This document shows, piece after piece, positions 53,789-64,000 of a stretch of DNA of 64,000 nucleotides (its first letter is position 1; each line of letters starts with the position of its first letter). A program made the position numbers and the translations under genes. Source of the DNA: Isoetes taiwanensis (taxonomy: Eukaryota > Streptophyta > Lycopodiopsida > Isoetales > Isoetaceae); the NCBI GenBank assembly GCA_021234155.1, contig JAJEKV010000004.1, positions 11,286,109 through 11,350,108 of the forward strand, given 5' to 3'. The notes beneath the pieces are model-generated. The model had not been told where the DNA came from and searched no databases. It saw nothing but the letters and a program-made list of their open reading frames with translations.

Positions 53789-55975
53789 TTGCAAGAAACT
53801 AGTGGAGCGCACAAGGAACAACTAGTGGAGCGGATAAAAAGGGGCAAAGAGCAACAAGAAGCGGAATGGGGAGGCAAGGAGCATGCAAACAAGAAGCGCA
53901 TTAAAGACAATGAAGGCATAGATGCCTATTTAAAGAGAAATCAGGTATATATGCTATATATGTACATTATATTTATATATTGTAGCTCATGTAGCATACG
54001 AGTACCATACAAGTATGTATATAATAATAATTTTGGTATGTATGTACCATCAATAATTTCTATGTATATACCATCAATAATTTTGGTGGGTATATACCAT
54101 CAATAATTTTGGTGGGTATAAATATACATCAAATTGCCGAGTGCAGCAATATTGGCCTCCGTCTAGCCATGTGGTCTCATTCTGGTCCTGAACGTGATTC
54201 CATTACCTGCAAGATGAATCACGAAAATTTCAAGCAGTGTCGCGAGCGAGAAATACCCATGGAAGACTGGATGACCACTGCCGCTCTCAATCCTCGCTAT
54301 TATCCTGATCCCTTCGATGTTATCATCCATCTAATATGGAATAGAGAGCATCAAATGTACATGATAGAAAAGATCTGTGACGTTCCAGCACAGTATACGG
54401 TCCCAGGACGTATACTGTACTGCCCCGTCACGCGTACACGCCACTCCGACCGACGTGTACGCCAACGGATAGCCAGGTAAGTAGCCTAGGGGCAACTTGC
54501 TAGGAGTGTTCATATATTATTAATGTGCACATGTGCACATTAATGAGGGCACACCTTTCCATGTTGGCATATTTTGCCACCTAGCCATTAAAGGCAAGTG
54601 GGGCCTTTCCAATTATCCCACATGCCAAATTGGGTAATTGGAAACCCTAGCCTAAACCCCATGTCTATTTAGGGTAGGAAAACCCTAGCTTGCTAGTTTT
54701 TCGTCCTTAGGGTTTTAGAGCTCAGTTTTGGCTGCCCTGTGAGCCAAAACCGCCAAGTTTAATTGCACCATCGGTTCCCCACCCGCCATTTCGGCAGGAT
54801 GGTTGAACTCAGTCGAGGAGCCACTCAAGGATCAGGTATTTGGTCAATTTAATAGCTTGAACCGTCTTCTAGTCATAGAATCATGAGGTTTAGACTATTA
54901 AATTGCCCATAGCAGCTATCTAGATCAGAGATCTGGGACACTAACTAAAGAACCTAACTCTATGATTAGATCTAGTTCTTTAGTTCTTCTGTGATGTATT
55001 TGGATGATGTATCTCTGTGAACTCCTTGTATTGGGAAGGGGGGTAGAGGCCCTAAAGCTTGTAGTTGATGCTCCTAGAGTAGCCTCTCTAGCACACTGTA
55101 GATTCGGCCTGTGTACAAGAGCCACACCAGTTTGTGGGTGAAGGGGCGGACCCGGCTAAGAAGGAGGAGGTTCATGTTCTGACTCTTGAACGATCCCCCT
55201 GGTGTGTAAAGCCTACCGGGGATCATTGTGACTAGGTCTAATGGCTTACCACTGAGTGCGGGTAAGGCATGGGCTCGACACCCGTGAAGTGGTGTACACT
55301 TTCCAGTGGGTTCAGTCGAATACGGGCAGTGGCCCTCTAGTCACCTCGAGTCAGCATGTAGATCTCCGGAGGGAGTGATCCCTACCTGCCCCATCGGAAC
55401 TGTGAGGATGAGACCCGGGAATAGCCCCTTGGGCTATGCATCCCGTGGCTCTGATCCAGTCCCAACACTTTTCAGCCTACTGCGCAAAGTGTGCACGGGG
55501 AGGGGCGGATGGAGTGGACAACCCTTTGCCATGTTCTTATGCCGCCAAATCCATTGCCATGAATTACATGCGCAATGAACTCACGGAGACCCAAACCGTC
55601 GATCACCCCTTGAGTCCGAGCCTTGGGTAGGATTCCCTATGTGATGTCTTGCGACCCTTTGTCTCTCAAGTAGATGTTGATATACCACCCTTTACGGGTG
55701 GATGGAGGATTATGTTGAGTAATCGACATGTATGTTTACGCTTAAGCAGACTAGGTAGGCCCCCGAGGGAGAGGGGTAGAATGACACCTTCACTCTTCCC
55801 ACTTTGGGACCGTTACGGGTGCAAATGATATGTGGAGGGCCTCAGACGCAAAGGAGGCGAGCTGGTGTGGGGGAAGAACTCCTGTTTGTGTACGGTGAGA
55901 GCACCGTATACGAGTAGGGGACGTCACAAGATCACTGGGGTGCCTGGTGACAATGACTCAGAAGAGTCCCCCTAA
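53789..55975 (+). pseudogene. Second copy of cargo protein c with solo LTR
   Basis: The same layout as 36804-38980, with the LTR inserted at the same AGATC. The end SEESP is at 55975. The first-exon sequence differs at several CAG sites. Confidence 0.8.
54376..55928 (+). repeat. Second copy of the solo LTR, TSD AGATC
   Basis: It starts TGTGACGTTCCAG at 54376 and ends GACGTCACA at 55928, with AGATC on both sides (54371-54375, 55929-55933). It is 1553 bp against 1547 in copy one. Confidence 0.9.
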
Positions 55976-56072
55976 ATCAATACTCAGAATGTATATACGC
56001 TATATACGTACATTATATACATGTGTATTTTGTACATTATGCTCGTATGTATAACCAATAATGCTGCTACAG

Positions 56073-56323
56073 CGCATGTCAATAATTTTCCCGAAGATAT
56101 GGACTCCATTACTTGCACTATGACATATAATGATCTTTATAGATGTTCTCAGAGGGGTATCCCCCTTGATCCCTGGCTGGAAGGAGTAGCAGAGGGCCGA
56201 AATCGTTCTTCCGGAGGGTTTTATCGTGTTGTTATCCACCTTTGGAGGGTTCCAGAGCGTGGCGTCTATGAGATTAATTGCATCACTCAACTACCTTTTC
56301 ATGATGATCCCGATCGCGAATAA
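56073..56323 (+). CDS. Second copy of cargo protein d, intact frame
   Basis: The copy is open from the acceptor to TAA at 56323. It includes MDSITCTMTYNDLYRCSQRG and a complete C-terminus YEINCITQLPFHDDPDRE that is frameshifted in the first copy. Confidence 0.55.
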
Positions 56324-56473
56324 GCTTCTTCATTCAAGTATGCCATGCCTCTTATATGAGTTCTATGTACATGCTATGCCTCTTATATGAGTTATAAGTA
56401 TGTAACCATAAGTGATACATGTGATCCGTCTATTCAGTTCAGCATTCTCTTCGCAATGTGTGGAATAGTCTGT

Positions 56474-56665
56474 TTCGCACCGTAGTCACGGTGCGAAATT
56501 GCGCCCTCCAAAAACTTTGGAAGCACTATTTTCGCACCGTGGCCACGGTGCGAAATAGACCTTCCCAAAGAATGTGGAATAGTCATTTTCGCACCGTGGC
56601 CACGGTGCGAAATAGACCTTCCCACAGAATGTGGAATAGTCATTTTCGCACCGTGGCCACGGTCA
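56474..56665. repeat. Palindrome array 3, second copy (four, near perfect)
   Basis: Four palindromes with TTTCGCACCGT arms and GGCC or AGTC loops are separated by GACCTTCCCAAAGAATGTGG-type spacers. The fourth lacks its right arm. Confidence 0.9.
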
Positions 56666-56795
56666 ACACCAGTAGATAAATGCACAACCGCAATAAATAG
56701 AATAGCAAATAATTACAGATAAATATAAAACACTCATCACGATAAATACTAAAACACTCATATATTAAGAAACAAAAAAGTGTTACAAAAGGATG

Positions 56796-57490
56796 CTAAG
56801 GGAGGCATCCACGGAAGTATCTAGCTAAGGCATAATCGTTGCCCTGCACAGTAACACGTCCTCTGTGCATACAACAGCGGACACTGTCCTCAAAAAGGCT
56901 AATTAGATGAGCCTCTGCTGCCTCTTGCAGTATGTCCAAGGCCTCTGCCTGGATTCTATTCACCTCCTCCTCCACCATCGGGACGAAGTCTGGTGCTCTG
57001 TCCCTCCTCCTCCTCCTTGCTTCCTTCCTCCTCTCAATAATTTCCTGCATCTCAAACCTGACCATTCTAGCGAAGGCAAGCTTGGGAATCAGAGGCTGGG
57101 TGCGTGCCTGCCAGTACCTAATCTCCCTCAAAGCCTGAGTGCCAGGAGGAGCACCCTTCATCTTCTCAGGGCCACCATATCTAACACTAGGCTCCCCTTC
57201 CTTAGGCTTCCGCTTATTACCAAGCTTATCAGTCTCCTTGGCTGCATCTCTCTCAGCTTGTCTCGCAAGACTAGGAACAAGCCTAGGAGGCTTTTGCCGG
57301 CTTCCGGAGTTCGAGGCACGGATTTCAGCTTTTGTAGGGGCTTCCTAGTACTGTTCCCTTTCGAACTAGGTTTCTCGGGATCAACATCTTTGGTCCACCT
57401 AATGATGATCTTCACGGGCGGTGATCCTGGCTGATCTTCTTTGGACCCGGTGATCGATGATCTTGCGGCTTTGTCGATCCTGGCGATCAT
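56796..57490 (-). CDS. Second copy of the histone H3-like gene, fold intact
   Basis: From MKGAPPGTQALREIRYWQAR (57161) to FRGCLP (56796) one uninterrupted frame holds the whole fold. α1 is LIPKLAFARMVRFEMQE. The insertion has five consecutive Arg. α2 is EEEVNRIQAEALDILQEAAE then HLISLFEDSVRCCMH, and the end is GRVTVQGNDYALARYFRG. VNRIQAEAL resembles the CENH3 V-N-R-W-x-x-E-A-L loop 1/α2 start. The basic N-tail (57490-57160) is in a neighbouring frame, probably because of base errors at CAG/CTG sites. Confidence 0.75.
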
Positions 57491-58260
57491 CTTTGGACCG
57501 GTGATCTTTGGTCATGCTGCACTTCCATAGTCTGCAGTTCTTCCTTCTCCCCACCACTGCCAAACGTTTGGGAATGCAATAGTGGTCCCAACGCCTGAGA
57601 CGAGGAGATAGCCCGATTCATGAGCCTTTGGGCACCATGGCCACAGTCAACCCGCCAAAGCACTGGCCGTGTGTAGAACCCCACCCCGTGGTTTCAACAC
57701 GTAATCGACTCATTACACAAGAAGCTGGAATGGCCGTGACTCCGTCTTGGGACATGGATGACATCAACTTTGGGCCACCACGACGTATGACCCGACGGCT
57801 TCCTCAATGTCTCCGCTCGGGGGTGGGGAACGGCGGTCGGAAATTTGTTGGATCGAGTCGTGTCCACTTTGCTACCACAATCTGATCATCCGGCGGAATA
57901 TTGTGGCAGACAGTGGCGTCACGGAAAACTCCTTCCCCAACAACCTTACCGGTGCTTTCGGCAAGGTGACGGACTAGGAAGCGCGGTCGGGTTTTGAAAT
58001 ATTCGTCCCACACTATTATTAATAGTGTGGGCGACATTCAAGGGGTTTGCCGAAGTCTTACGTAAGGACAACCTCCTCTCGTCCATCTGGCGGCTTGTGA
58101 TGGGAATAAGCGCGCCTCGCCCTCGTGATTGGAATAGAAGTCTCGGCTGCTAGTAATGACCTCATCAACATTGCGGCGTTGGTCAAGCCTCATTTTGTGG
58201 GATTTGAGCTAAGCGCCTTCCATGGACATGGCCGGATTTTAGCAAGGACAAGAAATTCAA
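57491..58260 (-). pseudogene. Second copy of the H3-like gene's upstream region
   Basis: It carries the same blocks as 40421-41246, in other frames: LLIIVWDEYFKTRPRFLVRH, TGKVVGEGVFRDATVCHNIP, and QALGPLLHSQTFGSGGEKEE. Together the copies show that this region is coding but cannot be read continuously. Confidence 0.4.
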
Positions 58261-58315
58261 TTAAGCAATATTTATGCGTCGATCCCATAAACCCCTAGGA
58301 CTGAAAAATGTTACG

Positions 58316-58614
58316 GTAGCCCGCGGTGCGAAATAGGGCAGTCAAAAATCGCCGACATCTGTCTCTTCGCGACCGTAGCCCACGATCTTGAAATAGGGCA
58401 GTCCAAAAACTGCAGGCAGCCTGTTTTCGCACCGTAGCCACGGTGCGAAATCGGGCAGTCCAAAAACTGCCGACATCCTATTTTCGCACCGTAGCCACGG
58501 TGCAAAATAGGGTAGTCCAAAAATTGCCGACCGCCTGTTTTCGCATCGTAGCCACGGTGCGAAATCGCATGATCAAAAGCTGGCGACATCCTGTTTTTTA
58601 AGCCTTTGTAGCCA
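58316..58614. repeat. Palindrome array 4, second copy
   Basis: Five palindrome positions. The third and fourth are intact, the others show altered arms such as CGACCGTAGCCCACGATCTT. Confidence 0.85.
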
Positions 58615-58736
58615 CCATTAAAGAATACCTAACATATACGTCTAACAAGGATTTATTGCTCACATTGAAAACAATTTAGTCATATGAAAACAATTGATAC
58701 ATTATAGAAAAGACATTATATTAATACATAAGTTTT

Positions 58737-60245
58737 TTAAGTACATTTCCTTTTCTTGGCATCAGGGCCTGTAGTACCCGAATCAAAATCTTCTAAGTCC
58801 TCTTCTTTTACTCCAGCCCCAATTGCATCTACTTGGATACAATATGTCGGGGTCCTTACATTACCTGAGGACAAGCGCAGTGTTTCCTTGTCCGCTCCAC
58901 CCAAGCCTAGAGCTGCTTTATTTGCAAGGACAGAGTACATTTTGAAGCCCCCGAAGACATACATTGCGATAGCCCTATCTACTGCTACCACTCAATCATA
59001 GTTTGAGGCTAGGGGCACGCGTGGTTGCCGGCTAATGAATGAGCCTTAAGCTTGAGGACCTCTGTACTCTCGGATGGACTATATTTATTGTGAAACACAA
59101 TAATTTCTCCCTTGTGAAGGTAGCCCATATAATGTGCACATCTTGGCGTCCCTACCTAGGGTGACTCTCGATGCCTTGCCGAAGTCATCAATAAATAACT
59201 CTGCATAAAAAGAAACATCGATTCAAGAAGAAATAGAAAATGAAACCGGATAAATACCTCTCTTTTTGTCGGATTCGACAACAATTTGGGTTTGTTATTT
59301 TGAAAGAGGACTTGACGACTCCACGTTCTATGAATTGAAGCGGTGTTTGAAGAGCTAGCGACTTCAAATTTGGCATCTTTCCTTTGCTTTATACCCGCCG
59401 ACTTCTTTGCATGACAATTTCAAATGCATCCTCTGGAGGTATTGAGGATCCATCATAAGTCACGGCCTCCATCATTTGTGCGGGGACATCGGTCTCAAAG
59501 TCTATAAGTCCTCCCGGGCCTACAACATGGGCATATATCTGGCCCAATATCTCGTCTTCTCTCAACCCCTGTCACTCGCCGGATATGTCCGTGGCAACAA
59601 GTATGGTTTCCCACCTACATGGATGGGATATGCTTACGATAGCCCCAAGTAGATAACTTTTTTTCGGAGACCTCCTCTTCCACAACCTCGATCTCCTCAT
59701 TTTCCAGTCTGAGCTTCTCTTCCTTAGGATCTATCGGCTCCTCTTTGGTGGCGAGGCGTTCTGTTTCAGCTGACACATTGCACTTGAAGAAGCTGGCATC
59801 TTTGCTTGGTTTAGTGTAAATCATGTATGTCTTGAACATGATATCTAGGTAGAAAAAACTTTCCTTCCCTCTTGCACCGCACGGTTTGCGGGTAGTTTCT
59901 TCAAGAACCTTCTAATTCGGTCATGATCAGGTTTCAGAAACATCTTAAGAAAAGCTTGGATGCTTAGTGAAGGCAAACCAGTCACAGGACATAGTTTCAC
60001 GTCAGGACCAGCTCCACCATGAAGCTATGAAGGATGCCGCCATATGCATCGATAAACTGTTACACTCGCCATAATGTCTACACTCGGGCAAAAATTATTA
60101 TACGGTGGTTGCATCCACTGGCTCCTCTAACTCCTCCTCGAACTCTTCCGGGATGCTTCGGCGAAAATCCGTTCTTTCTCCACTATTTTGTCATACCATC
60201 GCTAAACGGCTCCCATGCCTTATCGACCCGCTATTTGCCATTCTC
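58737..60245 (-). pseudogene. Second copy of the accessory-protein homologue
   Basis: Collinear with 41763-43274, including the same in-frame TGA (about 58992), but with many extra frameshifts at CTG/CAG sites. Confidence 0.7.
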
Positions 60246-60368
60246 GTGGAGCAGCGCCTCGATTTATGACACTTAGAACGTGAGCGCCTTTGTAGCGGCT
60301 TGATTTGCAATAGAGACTAAGAACGTGGCAACGATGCGAAAATAACACTTCCTTAATTTATGCTATGC

Positions 60369-60690
60369 ACAAATTCGCCGCACCGCGGGCTACGGTCGCG
60401 AAAACAAGACCGATAAGTTATTCTATTCACAATTTCGCACCGTGGCTTTGCGGTGAAAATACCCATTCCATTTTTTATTACGTGCACATTTTCGCACGCA
60501 GGTGGCTACGGTCTTGAAAAACAACACTTCAATATCTTATTGTATGTATAACTTCGCACCGTGGCTACGGTGCGAATATACCCCTTTCGTTTTTTATGCT
60601 ATGCACATTTTCACACCGTGGCTACGGTGCGAAAATGGCCCTTCCATATTTTATGAGAGCCACAATTTCGCACCGTAAGTGCGATTGTGA
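60369..60690. repeat. Palindrome array 5, second copy
   Basis: Six palindromes. Two retain perfect arms (about 60553 and 60665 regions), others contain extra CG/GCA insertions. Confidence 0.85.
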
Positions 60691-60800
60691 GAACACATCC
60701 ACAATCGAGTTGTACATAACATGTCTACTTTAAGTCTTATATCCCAATGAAAGCAAATGTTTGCAATTAATATACAATAGATCACTTATATTTATATTAG

Positions 60801-62015
60801 ATAGATTCATATACAGATATGACTTTGGGTGGCATGCATGACCCCAATTTATAGCATTCTTTCTGCGCTTTCCCACCTTCGGCCATCTATCATGAAATGG
60901 AAGAAGTTTAAGTCTGTCTCAAACTCCAATTGCTTAGAACATCGAATAGAGACCACTTCGCTCTCGGCTCTCGGACTTTTGAGCGGTGATTATCCTTATG
61001 AATGTTCAAGTCTATGACAACGGAATGAGTGCCATCATTGTCATCTTGTTCGACGGGAATCGGGCGTACTTTCTTCCTTCACGGACATTTCGCCATCTCC
61101 TATACTTAAAAGTGACATACTGAGTTTGCTTCCGAATGCAATATCGAACGAACCGTGTCTCGACTTATCCCGCATTGAGTACATTCAGCTCCATCATTGA
61201 AGTCGAGCACTCCAACCTTCAAGAAATACACTATCTAAAAACTATCTGCATTTGTTGAACTGTAAACATCTTCAAGGTCTTCTTTACATTGTCGGCGCTC
61301 TTTGAATATGGCAATGAGCAGATCAATTCCTAAATTTATCTTCACATGCCTTGAGACTCCTCCCTTCTCCTTCAATGCCGTGCACATTTCACGCAACAAC
61401 TTACTCCGTGCTAATAAGATAGAAGTGGCATCGAGGCTGCGGCAGTATAAATCGGACAGTGGGCAATGGAAGCTTCGGTTAGCTTGGATCTTCATGGAGA
61501 GTATTCATACCTCGAACCATATACCCCTTTCTCTCGGTACATCTTGGTGTGCTACCTTGAACAACAAGCAGACCCATATCTTGGTGAAAGCAATGGAAAA
61601 CAACGCTTCGAAAGTGTGAAGAGCGGTGTTCTCCACATCGGATATACACAAACACGAGAGAATAGGAATGAACTGGATAAATGGCGAACTAATTTGAATA
61701 TGAATTGCATAGAATTACATACTCACAATTTGCTTCTAACCGGGAAGGGAAAGTTAGGTCGCTTGCTTATTTTTTCTTTTGCCATATCCGTTGGAGTGTA
61801 TACATGCCTTACTTGTACAAATATCTCTTTGCACCGTCGAAATCCGACCACCAAAGCCTTCCAATGTGCAGAAACATCATTTCTCTCGCATCTTTTGACT
61901 TTCGCCATTCACCTCGCATTGCGGGTTGGAGTGTAACAAAGCTCGGTCGACACTCTGAAGCTTTCAAACTCATTTCGAACCGTGATAGAGCTTATAGCCA
62001 TCTAGTCACAGAATT
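60801..62015 (-). pseudogene. Second copy of cargo gene f
   Basis: Exon order, the donor and the conserved blocks HWKALVVGF and VYTPTDMAKEK match 43822-45031. Frames are broken by small indels, again mainly at CHG sites. Confidence 0.65.
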
Positions 62016-62382
62016 CAAATCGGAATGTGGGCGGAATCGAAATACTAGGAAAGGCTCTGGCGATTTTACCTTGATCGAAGTTTTTACGTGGTGAAACTCC
62101 CTTTTAGCGCAGGTCGGCAGCGGTTCGAGTGAGCGAAGCTCCTTGGCGCTGGCAATCGATCTTCGCCAAACTCATTTGTGGAAAACACGGCGGGGAATTG
62201 AGGGGGAGCTAACGAGTTATATTTGCCCGCGTGTGTAATCGACACCCGAAGCTAGAGCCACGGATATTACCGAAGCTACGTGCGGTCGACACACGGAAAA
62301 AGCGAAACCAAGGCTCGGTAAAAAGTTACATACAAGCTTCGGCTCCCCATTGGCCATGAGCTTTTGGCGTGGCATCAGTAAG

Positions 62383-62413
62383 GGCCCTTATTTGATCTCA
62401 AAAAACTCTAATG
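62383..62413 (-). repeat. Second copy of the right TIR
   Basis: GGCCCTTATTTGATC then TCAAAAAACTCTAATG, one A shorter than in the first copy. The flanking LTR sequence is also duplicated, so this is not an independent insertion. Confidence 0.85.
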
Positions 62414-62830
62414 CTGGTTCCTCCTCTCGATCCGGCGTCCATGTCCCCGATTACGCCCGGGATGCGGTCGGAGGAATGATCGACTAGTTTGGGGGCGCCT
62501 GAGGCAGATCGTGGGAGTTGGAATTGACTCCTGGTAGCGAATCGGAGCTTCGGAAGGTGCGTGGGCCAAAAAGGGAATGTTAGGGTTTGATGCCTTATGT
62601 AGGCTATCGGTTAGGGTTTAGGGTTTCCATGACCCTTGGTCTACCTTTAGTGGGTTAAAGGTCTAAAGGTGCGCATTGCTAAGTGTGCGCACCATTGCAA
62701 GATTACCCCCTAGGGCGTCCTTGCTTAGGTATGTGTCGGCATTACCGCGTCGACTAGGCGGCGATGTATGCGTGGCCGGCGGCGGCGTCGGTATCGTCTT
62801 GAGACCGTATATATCGTTTGGAGCGTCACA
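62414..62830 (-). repeat. Second copy of the Gypsy LTR 5' portion
   Basis: Matches 45445-45864, ending GAGCGTCACA before the purine tract. The conserved hairpin is scrambled here (GATCTTTGTCGCGGACATGG), at a CTG/CAG position. Confidence 0.85.
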
Positions 62831-63638
62831 TTCTCCCACCTTGAATTGATCTTTGTCGCGGACATGGTGGTTCTCCCACCTTGGGATCTACTTATCACGC
62901 AATCAACCTCATGCATACGATATACTTATTATTACATTTATACATTTAATAGAATTACCTTAAGGTAATATTTCTGAGGACATTATTGAACTATTATTCA
63001 ATCAATTGCTTAATTATTAGCATGTTATTACAGTGATTACTCAAATTTTATTATATATACTATTATTCTTGAGGTACTCTTTATTCCTTGCAACACTTTA
63101 GACAAAATTGTGTTTGCAAGTCTTAGTCAATCGACCTCCTAGCCTTAGAGGAGCTCTATTGGCTGCGGGTCACACACGTTAGTACCATATTTAATTATTT
63201 ATAAAGTTTTGGTTATATGGTGACCACCCACCTATCTACATGGATGCGGCTAATCTCCGTAGGAAGAGGGTGATTCTTCCATTATGGCCGTGGAGGCGGC
63301 GTCTATATGCCTATATGCCTTTCGTGCCTACACCTTTAGTTGCCCGGCATGGAGGATAGGTCCTTCAGGTATATGGGGCGTGAAGGCCGATTCCTCCTAT
63401 CAAAACATATATGGGGCTAGAGGTGCTTTTCCTATCGATTGCATTCCTCAATGACCTCCTTTCTCTCGAGGTCGTCTACTTCCGTGGGGACAGTAGACTT
63501 TCCAAGCAAAGACAGCGGTCATGCCTACATTGACATTACACCCGTCCTAGAGATCACCGTAGTAATCTCATCATCGGTTACAGCGCATGCAACCCTTACC
63601 TCATAGGTTGCATCGTGGATTCTACCTAACTAGGCAAA

Positions 63639-64000
63639 ATGTTGTTAATCTACACAAATCGACATGCACGAGCCAATTTCTTAGGAGATGATTTTGCTGT
63701 CCCATTGCTCCATAAAGCGTGGGTCTTGTTTTTCCGGATCTCTTTTAAGTACCCATGTTGCGTCTTCCACCGCAAGTGCTTCCACTTGACCAAGTATTGG
63801 AGGAACTCCGATCTCCTTGTTTTCTTGAATGCTTTATCAAGAATTAGCTCACGGAACTATTTCCAACTGCTCCTCTGTCATTTCCAACATCGTTGGGGTG
63901 TCGAGATTTCATCACGGGTTGGGAGTGTGCTTCTTGACAAACTCACGTGGAAGACTTTGTGGATCTTTAAGTGTCTTTGGCAAGTCTAACTTTGTAGGAT
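63639..64000 (-). pseudogene. Second copy of the chromodomain end of pol (partial)
   Basis: Matches 46686-47030 on the minus strand, with CTG-to-ACG changes (for example CTCTGGAAC to CTCACGGAAC). It runs off the window. Confidence 0.8.

Larger units (their letters stand above)
53329..64000. repeat. Second copy of 36344-47030 (duplication or assembly artefact)
   Basis: From TTGAAGTCAAGGGAACGG at 53329 onward the order and sequence repeat those from 36344. This covers cargo genes b-f, three palindrome arrays, the solo LTR with its AGATC duplication, the right TIR, the LTR and the chromodomain. The unit length is 16,985 bases. Differences from the first copy are mostly one- to three-base changes at CTG, CAG and CCG sites. 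Confidence 0.9.

Overview
This is nuclear DNA of a land plant with a large, repeat-filled genome. The evidence is a pentatricopeptide-repeat (PPR) fragment, spliced genes with plant-type introns, a Ty1/Copia element primed by initiator tRNA-Met, Ty3/Gypsy chromoviruses with a C-terminal chromodomain, a pogo-like transposase, a Helitron-type terminus and hAT-type elements. A fern, lycophyte or other early-diverging lineage is possible, but the sequence alone does not fix the species.

Positions 1-20 kb hold a 180-bp repeat family beside a PPR fragment, exons of a minus-strand coiled-coil gene, and a candidate 7.5-kb Helitron (2883-10410). The Helitron carries a small FHA-domain gene and appears to sit in an intron of the coiled-coil gene. 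Then come a decayed coding remnant (11.6-12.1 kb), a truncated Copia element on the minus strand (12.5-15.9 kb) and a decayed pogo/Tigger-like transposase gene (18.1-20.0 kb).

Positions 20-31 kb hold minus-strand Gypsy material: a 2.2-kb LTR, an old degraded internal region containing a hAT-type element (8-bp target duplication) with a nested MITE (4-bp target duplication), and an accessory open reading frame next to a second LTR.

Positions 31,046-45,444 are the centre of interest. This is a 14.4-kb DNA transposon with 32-bp terminal inverted repeats, inserted in that second LTR. It encodes a transposase whose metal-binding and catalytic motifs match the RAG1/Transib (and CMC) type. It also carries at least six cargo genes: two paralogous pairs of unknown proteins, a protein with a histone H3-type fold, a homologue of the Gypsy accessory protein, and a spliced gene with a possible BAH-like domain. 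Arrays of a perfect 11-bp-arm palindrome lie in the intergenic spaces. A 1.5-kb solo LTR interrupts one cargo gene.

Positions 45.4-53.3 kb are the rest of that LTR and a fairly well preserved minus-strand chromovirus (pol, gag and an accessory ORF). From 53,329 to the window end, the sequence from 36,344 onward is repeated. The differences between the copies cluster at CHG trinucleotides (CTG, CAG, CCG), which suggests base-calling damage at methylated cytosines. Frameshifts in either copy should therefore be treated with caution.
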